A stretch of 64,000 bases of DNA, taken from a gamma proteobacterium NOR5-3. GTDB taxonomy: Bacteria; Pseudomonadota; Gammaproteobacteria; Pseudomonadales; Halieaceae. A program made the translations under genes and the position numbers. Location of the stretch: assembly GCA_000158155.1 (NCBI GenBank), contig DS999406.1:620924-684923 (forward strand). Reading direction: 5' to 3'. Within the stretch, counting starts at the first letter, position 1, and the number at the start of each line of letters is the position of its first letter. Below the pieces are notes generated by a model. That model worked only from the letters and a program-made list of their open reading frames with translations. It did not search any database and was not told where the DNA came from. Below, in pieces: positions 7,281-15,685 of this stretch.

Positions 7281-9468
7281 CGAGCCGGCGGAGCAGGACC
7301 TCGTTCTGGTCGGCGGGGGTCACAGTCATGTGCTGGTACTTCGGCAACTCGCCATGTCCCGGCCTGCAGGTCTTCGTATCACGCTGATTTCTCCCGCGGC
7401 ATTCACGCCCTACTCGGGGATGCTGCCGGGTTTGCTAGCCGGCCATTATGGTTTTGAAGACACGCATATCGATCTACTGCGTCTGTGCCAATGGGCGGGT
7501 GTGCGCTTTTTAACAGATACGGTGGAATCTCTCGATCCCCGGGCAGGTCGCTTGCATTGCCGCGCCCGGGGACAGGTGGATTACGACATCCTGTCTATCG
7601 ATATAGGCTCCGAACCTGAGCTTGATTCGGTGCCCGGCGCGCGGGAGTTTTCCGTGCCGGTAAAGCCGGTCGCGGGACTTTGGAGCCGCTGGCAGTCTCT
7701 GGCCTCAGCCGAGGATTTGTCTGATCAGCGCATTGCCATTGTGGGCGGGGGCGCTGGCAGTGTTGAGATTGCCCTGGCCATTGCGCATCGCCTGAGTGAG
7801 CACAAACCCTCTATTGCACTGTACTGCGGTGGTGAGCAGATATTGGCAGGGTATACCTCAGGCGCCCGGCGCACTGTGGAGCGCCAGCTGGCGGCGTGGG
7901 GCGTGTCGCTGCACTGTGGTCATCGAGTAAGTCAGGTCACCAATACTCAGCTGCAGTTTGAGTCGGCACAGGCCGCGAACTACCACGCCCTGATCTGGTG
8001 TACCGGTGCTGCTGCCGCACCCTGGATCAAAGACAGCGGTCTGCCGGTAGATGAACGGGGCTTTATGCAGATTGAGGATAGTCTGCAAAGTACCGGATAT
8101 CCCAACGTGTTTGGCGCCGGTGATATTGCCACCCAGTATCGACATCCCAGACCCAAGGCGGGTGTCTACGCGGTACGGCAGGGGCCCGTGCTTGCCGACA
8201 ATCTTCGATTGTTTGCTGCAGGGGAGGCCCTGCGTCAGCACAGGCCGCAGACGGAATTTCTGTCCATGCTCGCGCTGGGCCCCAAGTCGGCCGTTGCGCA
8301 GCGCAATGGGCTGAGTGTGAGTGGCGCCTGGGTTTGGCGCTGGAAAGATCGGATCGACCGTGAGTTTATGCGGCGTTTTAGCGATTTGCCGACACTACAA
8401 ATGACGCCCCCCAAAAGAGCCCGTAAGCCATGGGAAACCGCTGCGCAGCAGGCACCCTGCGGCGGTTGCGGGGCAAAAGTGTCCGGCGATGCGCTGCATG
8501 ATGTGCTGCAAGAACTACGTAAGCTGTATCCAGATTTGATGCCTCAGGCGGGAGTCCTTGATGACACTGCGCCGCTGGAAACCACGCAGTCTGTCTTGCA
8601 ATCGTTAGATGCTCTTCGAGGGCTGGTAGATGATCCCTGGCGTATGGGTCGCATCGCGGCTCAGCATGCGCTCTCTGATCTGTATGCCAGTGGTGCCCAG
8701 CCTCACTCTGCACTGGCGCTGGTGACCCTGCCTTTTGCGGCGGCCCCGTTGCTGCATCGGGATTTGCGTATGGTCTTGCACGGTGCCCTTTCGGTGTTTC
8801 GCGAGTCGGGCTGTGCTCTGCACGGGGGCCACAGCATGCAGGGGCCGGAGTTACAGCTAGGCTTTGCGGTGAATGGAGTGTTGGCTCCTGGGCACGCGGC
8901 TTTGCGCAAACGTGGCGCCCGGCCGGGTGACAAACTTCTGCTGAGTAAAAAACTGGGAAGCGGCGCGCTGTTTGCGGCGCATATGCAGGGCCGTATGGAT
9001 GGGGGACAGATCGAATCCGCGTTGTCGGGCATGGAGCGCAGCAATGCTCTTGCGGCGCTTCATGCCCGGAATTTTAATGCGACGGCTGTGACCGACGTTA
9101 CAGGCTTTGGCTTGGCGGGGCATTTGTTGGAGATGCTTGATGAGACGCTCTGCGCTGAACTCAATCTGGATCAACTCCCGATCATGCCGGGTGCTTTGAA
9201 GGCGATGGCTGAAGGCATATTCAGCACTTTGCATGAGCCGAATCGCCGGGCCCTGGCCGGGCGTTGGACGCTGCCGGCGGATGCGCCCCTGGCGGCTCAG
9301 ATGCTGTTTGATCCCCAGACCAGTGGCGGCCTGTTAATGGCGCTCCCGGCAGATAAAGCCGAGGACGCCCGGCGAGCTTTGCAGGATCAAGGTGTTGAAG
9401 CGGCGCTTATTGGCTGCATCAAAAGTGCGTCCGGCATTGCGGGCGCCCCGGTGCTGAGCTTTAGCTGA
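7270..9468 (+). CDS. selD: Selenide, water dikinase fused to an N-terminal FAD/NADH dehydrogenase-like domain
   Basis: A 732-residue fusion. Residues 1 to about 370 are an NDH-2-like FAD oxidoreductase with dinucleotide motifs LVGGGHSHVLVL at the start and IAIVGGGAGSVEIA in the middle, plus FGAGDIA near the C-terminal FAD contact. From about 395 a complete SelD follows; CGGCGAK supplies the catalytic cysteine (about 400, Cys not Sec) and lysine (403). Other blocks are GVLDDTAP, QHALSDLYASGA and DPQTSGGLL. SelD makes selenophosphate from selenide and ATP for MnmH. The fused dehydrogenase may reduce the selenium substrate, but that is inference. The GTG at 7270 overlaps the end of mnmH by 11 bases. 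Longer readings would lie deep inside mnmH. Confidence 0.92.
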   Translation: MLTSEPAEQDLVLVGGGHSHVLVLRQLAMSRPAGLRITLISPAAFTPYSGMLPGLLAGHYGFEDTHIDLLRLCQWAGVRFLTDTVESLDPRAGRLHCRARGQVDYDILSIDIGSEPELDSVPGAREFSVPVKPVAGLWSRWQSLASAEDLSDQRIAIVGGGAGSVEIALAIAHRLSEHKPSIALYCGGEQILAGYTSGARRTVERQLAAWGVSLHCGHRVSQVTNTQLQFESAQAANYHALIWCTGAAAAPWIKDSGLPVDERGFMQIEDSLQSTGYPNVFGAGDIATQYRHPRPKAGVYAVRQGPVLADNLRLFAAGEALRQHRPQTEFLSMLALGPKSAVAQRNGLSVSGAWVWRWKDRIDREFMRRFSDLPTLQMTPPKRARKPWETAAQQAPCGGCGAKVSGDALHDVLQELRKLYPDLMPQAGVLDDTAPLETTQSVLQSLDALRGLVDDPWRMGRIAAQHALSDLYASGAQPHSALALVTLPFAAAPLLHRDLRMVLHGALSVFRESGCALHGGHSMQGPELQLGFAVNGVLAPGHAALRKRGARPGDKLLLSKKLGSGALFAAHMQGRMDGGQIESALSGMERSNALAALHARNFNATAVTDVTGFGLAGHLLEMLDETLCAELNLDQLPIMPGALKAMAEGIFSTLHEPNRRALAGRWTLPADAPLAAQMLFDPQTSGGLLMALPADKAEDARRALQDQGVEAALIGCIKSASGIAGAPVLSFS

Positions 9469-10273
9469 CCAGAAACTCCTTAATACGATCCTTGTAGCTT
9501 CGGCTCACTTTTAACTGTGTGCCGCCCTCCAGATTGAGGAGGTATTCACCGTTGGTGAGGGTTTGGGCACCGGTCACGCAGCGATTGTTGACGATGGTCG
9601 AGCGATGAACCCGCAAAAAAACTGCCGGGTTCAGCATGCCCTCGAGCTGCTTCATGGTGATGCGCATGATGTGTGTTTTGCCTGTGGCATGGATACACAT
9701 ATAGTCGCCTGCCGCATCGACCCATTCGATGTCCGTAACACGAATGAACTGGATATCGTTGCCGTCCTTGACGGTGATTTTCTCGGGCCAGCTGTCTCCC
9801 TTACCCCCGCTACCTTCGACCATGGCTTCCACGCCGGCAGCGCTTTCACCGGTCATGCTCATAAGTAGTTTGACCAGCTTTTCCTTGCCTGAGGTGCTTG
9901 CTTCCTGTTCGCGATGGGCCACCGCTCGTTGAACCGCCTCATGCAGACGATCGTCCTCGATAGGTTTGAGCACGTAGTCGATAGCATGGACCTTGAACGC
10001 ATCCACGGCATACTCGTTGTAAGCCGTCACAAAAATCACCATGGGCATGTCGTCACCCTGGAGATTCTCCACCACCTCGAAGCCATCCATACCTGGCATT
10101 TGTATATCCAGGAACAGTAAGTCCGGGCTGTGCTGCGCGACGGCTTGAAGGGCTTCGTGGCCATTGGCGCATTCAGCGATGACGTCTACTTCGGGTAGTT
10201 GTTGTAAACGGACTGACAGCCCCCGTCTCGCAAGGTGTTCATCGTCCACAATGATCGCGGATAAGGTGCTCAT
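9461..10273 (-). CDS. LytTR-type response regulator (AlgR/LytR family)
   Basis: A 270-residue response regulator. The receiver domain (1-120) has the acidic pocket VDDEH, the phospho-acceptor aspartate in LLFLDIQMPGMDGF and the lysine in VLKPIEDD. A charged linker of about 50 residues follows, then a LytTR DNA-binding domain from about 165 (FLRVHRSTIVNN, LKVSRSYKDRIKEF). The start at 10273 has an excellent GGAGG site and its ATG overlaps the stop of the histidine kinase gene by four bases, implying translational coupling. Its 3' end overlaps the convergent selD fusion by eight bases. LytTR regulators usually bind paired direct repeats; the targets here are unknown. Confidence 0.9.
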   Translation of the reverse strand: MSTLSAIIVDDEHLARRGLSVRLQQLPEVDVIAECANGHEALQAVAQHSPDLLFLDIQMPGMDGFEVVENLQGDDMPMVIFVTAYNEYAVDAFKVHAIDYVLKPIEDDRLHEAVQRAVAHREQEASTSGKEKLVKLLMSMTGESAAGVEAMVEGSGGKGDSWPEKITVKDGNDIQFIRVTDIEWVDAAGDYMCIHATGKTHIMRITMKQLEGMLNPAVFLRVHRSTIVNNRCVTGAQTLTNGEYLLNLEGGTQLKVSRSYKDRIKEFLVS

Positions 10274-11370
10274 GCAGCCTCCTCGGTGGCATAGCTGACC
10301 GGTATGCAAATGGTGATAGTAAGGCCGTGGGGCTCAGTAGAGCTCAGGCGAAAGCTTTGTTTGTCGCCGTAAATCTGTGTGAGCCGCTCCCGGGTATTGG
10401 CAAGCCCCACGCCACCGCCTTTGGGCAGGCGGCCCTGGCGCAGATCAAGCCCGGGACCGTCATCGGCAACAGCAAGCTGCAGGCAGCCATCTTCAATACT
10501 GGCGGAGACGGCGATGGACCCCCCATTGATTGATCGGGATACTGCGTACTTGATGGAGTTTTCTACCAGCGGTTGTAAGAGTAGTGATGGCATCAGCGCC
10601 TGCTCGGCTGCCTCGCTGATGGCAAAGTGTAGAGTGAGCCTCTCTGCGAAACGCACTTCTTCTATATCCAGATATAATTTTAAAGATTCGATCTCTTCTG
10701 CAACGGTGATTTGCTGCATGGGATCATTGTCCAGAGAGTAGCGTAGAAATCGCGACAGCTTCATGACCATGCCGTTGGCAAGTTCGGTATCTTTATCGAG
10801 GATCAACGTTGAAATGGCATTAAGCGTGTTGAACAGAAAATGAGGGTTGAGCTGATAGCGCAACATTTTTAGCTGAGCTTCATGGGCCATGGAGATGGCT
10901 TTTAGATAGCGCTCTTTTGCCTCCTGACTTAGCAGGTAGTACTTGATCCCAAAGTACAGTGCGCTCCACACCAGCATCACCGAGACGCCAGAGATGGAGT
11001 TGCTGAAATACATGGCGAGGGTATTCAGGCGCTCGGGTTCGAGTTTCTCGAGCTCTTCCGGAAACAAGTTGTAAAACAACACCGAGCGACAAAGCACCCA
11101 GACCACGCCAGCACAATAGGATGCCCCCAAAATTGCAAAGGCCCGGGTTCCCAGAGCTCGATCCCAGGTCACGCGATAAACCCAGCGCAGAGCCAGGGTG
11201 ATAAACATACCTATTGAGACAATTATGGGGAGATAAAGCAGATAATTTTCCGGGGGCTCGCCCCAAACGATGATGCCCAGATAAAAGGTAGCCGCCCAGC
11301 TGCTCCAGCCTCCAAGTTGCAGGAGCCAGAAGAGCCGTCGCTTGTCTTCAATAACGCTATCGATAGGCAT
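10270..11370 (-). CDS. LytS/AlgZ-like membrane sensor histidine kinase
   Basis: A sensor of about 366 residues. Four predicted membrane segments occupy the first 160 residues with no large extracellular sensor. They are followed by the His_kinase domain (PF06580) motif LRYQLNPHFLFNTLNAIS, whose histidine is the phosphorylation site. An HATPase_c domain follows with VENSIKYAV (N box), VADDGPGLDL and GGVGLANTRERL. It pairs with the LytTR regulator encoded directly downstream (four-base overlap). I prefer the second ATG (11370) to that at 11379, because a perfect TATAAT lies over the first ATG. A transcript from it would begin at or near 11370. No ribosome binding site precedes either. Confidence 0.88.
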   Translation of the reverse strand: MPIDSVIEDKRRLFWLLQLGGWSSWAATFYLGIIVWGEPPENYLLYLPIIVSIGMFITLALRWVYRVTWDRALGTRAFAILGASYCAGVVWVLCRSVLFYNLFPEELEKLEPERLNTLAMYFSNSISGVSVMLVWSALYFGIKYYLLSQEAKERYLKAISMAHEAQLKMLRYQLNPHFLFNTLNAISTLILDKDTELANGMVMKLSRFLRYSLDNDPMQQITVAEEIESLKLYLDIEEVRFAERLTLHFAISEAAEQALMPSLLLQPLVENSIKYAVSRSINGGSIAVSASIEDGCLQLAVADDGPGLDLRQGRLPKGGGVGLANTRERLTQIYGDKQSFRLSSTEPHGLTITICIPVSYATEEAA

Positions 11371-11477
11371 GGCGCCCATTATAGAGAGACTGCTGCGTCC
11401 TGCGATGGGTGTTTTTCGTGACTTATCGCATAATCGATACGGTTTGCCGCAGTTTTTAAAGTAACTAAGGAGCTTTC

Positions 11478-11714
11478 ATGACGTTAAAACCCGGGCGATA
11501 CCGGCATTACAAAGGCGCAGACTACGAGGTTATCGGCGTGGCCAGACACTCGGAAACCGAAGAATACCTGGCCCTGTATCGTCCTCTTTATGGCGAACGG
11601 GGTTTATGGGTTCGCCCCTTGGCAATGTTTCAGGAGAATGTGGTCGTCGATGGTGAGCCCACACCGCGTTTTGCCTGGGTGGGGCCCGCTGGCGATGAAT
11701 CCACGGAGAGCTAG
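11478..11714 (+). CDS. DUF1653 domain protein
   Basis: A 78-residue small protein that is almost entirely the DUF1653 domain (PF07866). The signature LKPGRYRHYKGADYEVIG is followed by LALYRPLYGERGLWVRPLAMF and a closing FAWVG. No biochemical function is established for the family, which appears as a stand-alone small beta-rich protein in many proteobacteria. A good AAGGAG site lies nine bases before the ATG. It is divergent from the histidine kinase gene and convergent with the acetyltransferase gene, so it is probably monocistronic. Confidence 0.85.
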   Translation: MTLKPGRYRHYKGADYEVIGVARHSETEEYLALYRPLYGERGLWVRPLAMFQENVVVDGEPTPRFAWVGPAGDESTES

Positions 11715-11721
11715 GTCAAGC

Positions 11722-12228
11722 CTACTCAGGACTGTGGGCAAAAGCCTCGATGGCGTCTCGATCCATACGATAGCCTACCCATTCACTTAAGGGTTTGGCC
11801 CCGCAGGCTTCGTAAAACTCGATGGCGGGTGTGTTCCAACGCAGTACGTTCCACTCGTAGCGCCCGCAGTCATTATCCAGCGCGATTTTTGCCAGGGTTT
11901 TTAACAATAACTTGCCTGCGCCCAGACCTCTGGCCTCGGGTGTGACGTACAAGTCCTCAAGATAAAGTCCATGCTTGCCTAACCAGGTTGAGTAGTTAAA
12001 GAAGTAAATCGCAAAACCGATTGCTACAGGGCTTGAGTCCTTGCTGGCCTGCTGTTCACAGATCAGCCCAAACGCTTTTGGCGCCTCGCAAAAAAGCGTG
12101 TTGTGGATATGTGACTCGGTGGCGAGAACGGCATCGGGTTCGCGCTCATAGACCGCCAGTTCAGTGATGAATTGCAGAATCACCTCGACATCGCTGGGCG
12201 TGGCTTCTCGAATATTGAGTGTTGTCAT
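11722..12228 (-). CDS. GNAT family N-acetyltransferase, diamine acetyltransferase-like
   Basis: A 168-residue single-domain GNAT enzyme. Beta strand 4 and the acetyl-CoA pyrophosphate loop are seen in LYLEDLYVTPEARGLGAGKLLL; the RGLGAG loop is the usual acetyl-CoA binding motif. NVLRWNTPAIEFYEACGA is the conserved C-terminal block. The overall pattern (ELAVYEREPDAV, then FYNYSTWLG-like FFNYSTWLG, then GLYLEDLYV) resembles the spermidine/diamine N1-acetyltransferase (SSAT) branch, so a polyamine or other primary amine substrate is plausible but unproven. An agmatinase gene lies 0.6 kb away on the other strand. It is followed closely by nothing on its own strand and preceded by an ion channel gene 13 bases upstream. 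Confidence 0.86.
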   Translation of the reverse strand: MTTLNIREATPSDVEVILQFITELAVYEREPDAVLATESHIHNTLFCEAPKAFGLICEQQASKDSSPVAIGFAIYFFNYSTWLGKHGLYLEDLYVTPEARGLGAGKLLLKTLAKIALDNDCGRYEWNVLRWNTPAIEFYEACGAKPLSEWVGYRMDRDAIEAFAHSPE

Positions 12229-12241
12229 AGCGATTTCCGTA

Positions 12242-12667
12242 TCAGTCCTTGTCCCAGTAGCGCGTCATTTCAAGATATAAAAAAGACGCCGTCCAGGTGA
12301 TAAGTACAAAGCCTGTAAGGGACTCAAGCCCCACCAGGTAACGAACGTTTCCGGTGGGTTCGATATCACCGAGGCCCAGCGTTGTAAACGCGGTGAAAGA
12401 AAAGTACACGCTGCTTAACAAGGATCCATCATAACTGCCTTGTAAGCCGCCCCAGGTGGCGGTTTTGTCCATGAGGTAGTACGCCGTGGCGAAGATCCAG
12501 ACCTCGATGGTGTGGGCGGTGAGTGCCGCAAACACGCCCAGCAGAATGCGAAATCGATGACGGATACGCAGCCGCGGCATTACCATGGTGAACTGGTAGA
12601 GGAACTCGTAGTGAATCACCACAGCGAGGGCGATCACCGCGCCGTTGATTAGCAATATTTTGAGCAT
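12242..12667 (-). CDS. Small two-TM potassium channel-like protein (Ion_trans_2)
   Basis: A 141-residue membrane protein. There are hydrophobic segments near residues 1-25 and 43-65, a pore region, and a last segment near 110-130. The selectivity-filter-like sequence FTAFTTLGLGDIEPTG corresponds to the TVGYGD pore signature of Ion_trans_2 channels (PF07885), with GLGD replacing GYGD. The substitution GLG leaves doubt about strict potassium selectivity. I chose ATG 12667 rather than an upstream reading at 12697 because it begins right at the first membrane segment (MLKILLINGAV). It lies 13 bases upstream of the GNAT gene on the same strand and may be cotranscribed with it. Confidence 0.82.
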   Translation of the reverse strand: MLKILLINGAVIALAVVIHYEFLYQFTMVMPRLRIRHRFRILLGVFAALTAHTIEVWIFATAYYLMDKTATWGGLQGSYDGSLLSSVYFSFTAFTTLGLGDIEPTGNVRYLVGLESLTGFVLITWTASFLYLEMTRYWDKD

Positions 12668-12808
12668 GAAGTACCGACTGCCTGGGCCTGTGCACATTCT
12701 ACGCTTTGCCCGGAGCCAGCGGAATGCGTAGACCGGTGGCGCTCGCCCTTGCCGCGCTCAGGGCGTTATGCTTCGAACCAATGATGAAAACAGCTTAGGA
12801 AAACAGTT

Positions 12809-13753
12809 ATGGAGTTCAAGACAGATCAGGCGTTTATGCGCGCAAGTGACCGGGGCACAATCGTAGAGCCTTCCTACGGTGGCGCCACGAGCTTTATGCG
12901 CCGGCGATATACCCGGGATCTTGAAGGTATCGACGTTGCGGTGGTGGGAATACCCTACGACCTTGCAACGACCAATCGCTCCGGAACGCGACTAGGCCCT
13001 CGGGCGATTCGTAACATTTCAAGCAATCTGTCCTGGGAAATGGCCGTCAACGGCTGGGGCTTTGACCCCTTTGACCGCATCTCGGTGATTGACTACGGTG
13101 ATTTTGGATTTGATCCGGGGCTACCCGCAGAGGTCCCGGCAGTATTGGAAGCGCAGGCCCGGGACATCCTCGCGACCGATACGGCGATCCTTGCCCTCGG
13201 TGGCGACCATTTTGTCACCTACCCCATGCTAAAAGCCTGCGCGGCAAAGCATGGGCCCCTGTCGCTAATTCATTTTGATGCGCATTCTGACACCTGGGAA
13301 GACGAAGCGGGACGCATCGATCACGGCACCATGTTCTGGCATGCGGCCCAGGATGGCACCGTAGATCCCTCGCGCTCCATACAGCTGGGTATGCGTACCC
13401 ATAACCCTGACACTCATGGATACAACGTCTATGACGCCGATTGGGTCCACGACCGCAGCGCGGCTGACGTGATCGCAAAGATCAAAGAAACTGTGGGCGA
13501 TAACCCTTGTTACCTGACCTTTGATATCGACTGCCTTGATCCGTCCTTTGCGCCGGGCACCGGTACTCCGGTTGTGGGTGGACTCTCTACAGCGCAGGCT
13601 TTGCGCATTTTGCGCGGTCTTGGTGGCCTCAATTTGGTGGGAATGGATCTGGTTGAAGTTGCCCCTGCGTATGACGTATCAGAAGTCACGGCCCTGGCCG
13701 GCGCAACGCTTGCGCTGAACATGCTGTGCATCTTCTCGGAGCGAGCATCCTGA
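12809..13753 (+). CDS. speB: Agmatinase
   Basis: A 314-residue ureohydrolase that converts agmatine to putrescine and urea in the cytoplasm. The binuclear manganese ligands are all present: GGDHFVTYP (His), FDAHSDTW (Asp, His, Asp) and DIDCLDPSFAPGTGTPVVGG (two Asp). The C-terminal block MDLVEVAPAYD is also typical. N-terminal text GGATSFMRRRY and GIPYDLATTNRSGTRLGPRAIR fits agmatinase better than arginase or formiminoglutamase. No arginine decarboxylase is adjacent. It stands alone between a divergent ion channel gene and a SpoIIAA-like gene. Confidence 0.9.
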   Translation: MEFKTDQAFMRASDRGTIVEPSYGGATSFMRRRYTRDLEGIDVAVVGIPYDLATTNRSGTRLGPRAIRNISSNLSWEMAVNGWGFDPFDRISVIDYGDFGFDPGLPAEVPAVLEAQARDILATDTAILALGGDHFVTYPMLKACAAKHGPLSLIHFDAHSDTWEDEAGRIDHGTMFWHAAQDGTVDPSRSIQLGMRTHNPDTHGYNVYDADWVHDRSAADVIAKIKETVGDNPCYLTFDIDCLDPSFAPGTGTPVVGGLSTAQALRILRGLGGLNLVGMDLVEVAPAYDVSEVTALAGATLALNMLCIFSERAS

Positions 13754-13835
13754 TACTTCCGAGGAGCGAACCGTTGTCATGGTCTAAGCTGAGAGTGGGC
13801 GGGATGCAGCCCGGCGTGTTAGCCAGAAGGGGATA

Positions 13836-14234
13836 ATGATGCTCGAGTTTGTGGAATTTGATGTTGCAGATGCTGTGGCCTGGCGCATCAGTGGCAAGGT
13901 CACCGAAGAGGACATGCGCATCGCACTGGATGCACTGCGGCGAAAAATCGAGGTGCATGGCAAGGTATCGGTGTACCAGGAAATCGAAGGCTTTAATGGC
14001 GTGGAATTCGACGCGATTATGGAGAAAATGCAGTTTCTCTCGGAGTTTGGCGTGTCTTTGTTTAAGAGGATCGCCGTGGTTACTGATAAAAAATGGCTCC
14101 AGAACGTGATTAGCTGGGAGGACAAAGTGTTTCGTGACATTGACATGCGCGCCTTTGGCACCGAGGAGCGGGACCGGGCGTTTAATTTTCTGGCTTATGG
14201 CGATGATCCCGGATCGTCACCTGCGGTGGCTTAA
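13836..14234 (+). CDS. SpoIIAA-like (DUF3478) STAS-fold protein
   Basis: A 132-residue protein of the SpoIIAA-like family (PF11964). Matching blocks are VAWRISGKVTEEDMRIALDALR, VSVYQEIEGFNGV and FKRIAVVTDKKWLQNV, followed by EDKVFRDIDMRAFGTEERDRAF. This family adopts a STAS-like fold but lacks the serine used in anti-sigma antagonists and has been linked to lipid or membrane binding rather than partner switching. Two adjacent ATGs are possible starts. Its stop overlaps the ATG of the next gene (TAATG), so the two genes are translationally coupled. Confidence 0.78.
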   Translation: MMLEFVEFDVADAVAWRISGKVTEEDMRIALDALRRKIEVHGKVSVYQEIEGFNGVEFDAIMEKMQFLSEFGVSLFKRIAVVTDKKWLQNVISWEDKVFRDIDMRAFGTEERDRAFNFLAYGDDPGSSPAVA

Positions 14235-14554
14235 TGGCTCGTTCGGGCGACAGACCCTACACGCTGACGCGAAAGCCTGAGCCGCCCGCCGATTCCAGTG
14301 ACTGGGTGATATGGGCCGCCTGGGCCGATCGCGTGAGCTTTGACGAGATTCGCGAGCGCACGGGCCTTGATGAACAGGCGGTGATCCGCGTCATGCGGCG
14401 AGAGTTAAAGCCGGCCAGCTTTCGGCGCTGGCGCAAGCGCGCGAGCGGCCAGACCACCAAACATCGGCAGCGATTTATGCAAAGTCGTCAAACTCCCCCA
14501 GTGAGCGTGCAGGCTGCGCAAGACTTGTTAGAGAGCGACTTGGCCGCCGACTAA
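14234..14554 (+). CDS. TIGR03643/DUF2805 family protein
   Basis: A 106-residue basic protein. The conserved core DWVIWAAWADRVSFDEIRER followed by TGLDEQAVIRVMRRELKPASF and RRWRKR matches the DUF2805 (TIGR03643) family. The region reads as a small helix-turn-helix-like fold that might bind nucleic acid, but no function is established. It starts within the stop codon of the SpoIIAA-like gene, so the two form a tight operon. Confidence 0.78.
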   Translation: MARSGDRPYTLTRKPEPPADSSDWVIWAAWADRVSFDEIRERTGLDEQAVIRVMRRELKPASFRRWRKRASGQTTKHRQRFMQSRQTPPVSVQAAQDLLESDLAAD

Positions 14555-14597
14555 TAGCAGCTCCATGCCGTGTACCTACCCATAGGAAGTCAACAGA

Positions 14598-15653
14598 ATG
14601 CAAAAACGAGCACTTCAGTTTTGTTTTGGATTTGGTTTTACGGTAGCTGTGTTGCTCAGCCCTGCCACCTTTGCCGAAGTGTGCACTGATCCCCCGTCGG
14701 TCAGTGGAGTGGATGCCTTTTGCGGCATAGACGCTCCAGAGGACATAGTTCTCTTCCAAGATCAGTTGTTAATCATTAGCTCCATGGCGCCGGCGAAACA
14801 TCTGTTTGGTTTTGCGCTGGCAAGCGAGGTTGTTGCGCCCATAGAAACCCGGCTTGAGGCGGTAACCCAAGGCCAGAACTGGGGTGACACCACCTGCAAC
14901 CTGCCCAAAGAAATCCTCAGTCACGATCTTGATCTGTCCCGTCGAGTCAGCGGGGAATGGCAGCTTCTGGTGGTGAATCATCATGAGCGCGAATCCATAG
15001 AGTATTTTGAGGCAAGCGCGGGCGACAACGATGCAACCCGTTTGCACTGGCGGGGCTGCGTGATGGCAGCCGAGAATGCGCAGTTCAATGATGTTGCGGG
15101 CCTTCCTGATGGGGGGTTTATCGCCACAGACCCCATCACCGCTTCCATGCAGTTACCCCGCATGCTTTTAGGCTCTGTGGGAATGAACTCTGGTCGGGTC
15201 TATCGCTGGCGTCCCCAGGCAGGGTACAGCGCAATTCCGCACACCGAGGGTGCCTATCCCAATGGTATTACGCTGAGCGGCGACGGACAGAGCTTTTACC
15301 TCAATGTTTATCTTGGTGGGGAAGTGCGAGAGCATGATCTGGAGACCGGAGAGGTGCTTAATCGTGTCGCTGTGAAAAAGCCGGACAACAGCACGCTCAC
15401 AGCAGATGGCACCTTGTTGGTGGCGTCCCACGATGCTTCTTTGTACGCACTTTTAAAGGCCATTACGTCTGAAGCAGGCGAACGAAACAGCATAGCCTTT
15501 GAGATTGTCGAAGTTGACCTGCAAAGCTTTGAGGTCAGCGTGCGCTATCGCTCTGAGGGTGAGGAGCTAGGTGGTGGCACGGTGGCAATGCCTGTGGGTA
15601 ATGATCTCTATATTGGTGCCTTTAAGGGCGACCGTTTTATCCGGGTGCGCTAG
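14598..15653 (+). CDS. Exported beta-propeller protein (SMP-30/arylesterase-like)
   Basis: A 351-residue protein with a clear Sec signal peptide (residues 1-26, hydrophobic core followed by ATFAEV). Repeated short blocks such as PEDIVLFQDQLLIISS, FNDVAGLPDGGFIATD, YPNGITLSGDGQSFYLNVY and LTADGTLLVASH are typical of six-bladed propellers of the strictosidine synthase/SMP-30/paraoxonase class. The N-terminal GVDAFCGIDAPEDI also resembles these enzymes. Substrate and catalysis cannot be deduced; lactonase or esterase activity is only a family-level possibility. The preceding gene ends 43 bases upstream on the same strand. Confidence 0.72.
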   Translation: MQKRALQFCFGFGFTVAVLLSPATFAEVCTDPPSVSGVDAFCGIDAPEDIVLFQDQLLIISSMAPAKHLFGFALASEVVAPIETRLEAVTQGQNWGDTTCNLPKEILSHDLDLSRRVSGEWQLLVVNHHERESIEYFEASAGDNDATRLHWRGCVMAAENAQFNDVAGLPDGGFIATDPITASMQLPRMLLGSVGMNSGRVYRWRPQAGYSAIPHTEGAYPNGITLSGDGQSFYLNVYLGGEVREHDLETGEVLNRVAVKKPDNSTLTADGTLLVASHDASLYALLKAITSEAGERNSIAFEIVEVDLQSFEVSVRYRSEGEELGGGTVAMPVGNDLYIGAFKGDRFIRVR

Positions 15654-15685
15654 ACAACTAAGGTTTAAAAGCATCTCGCACAGGA

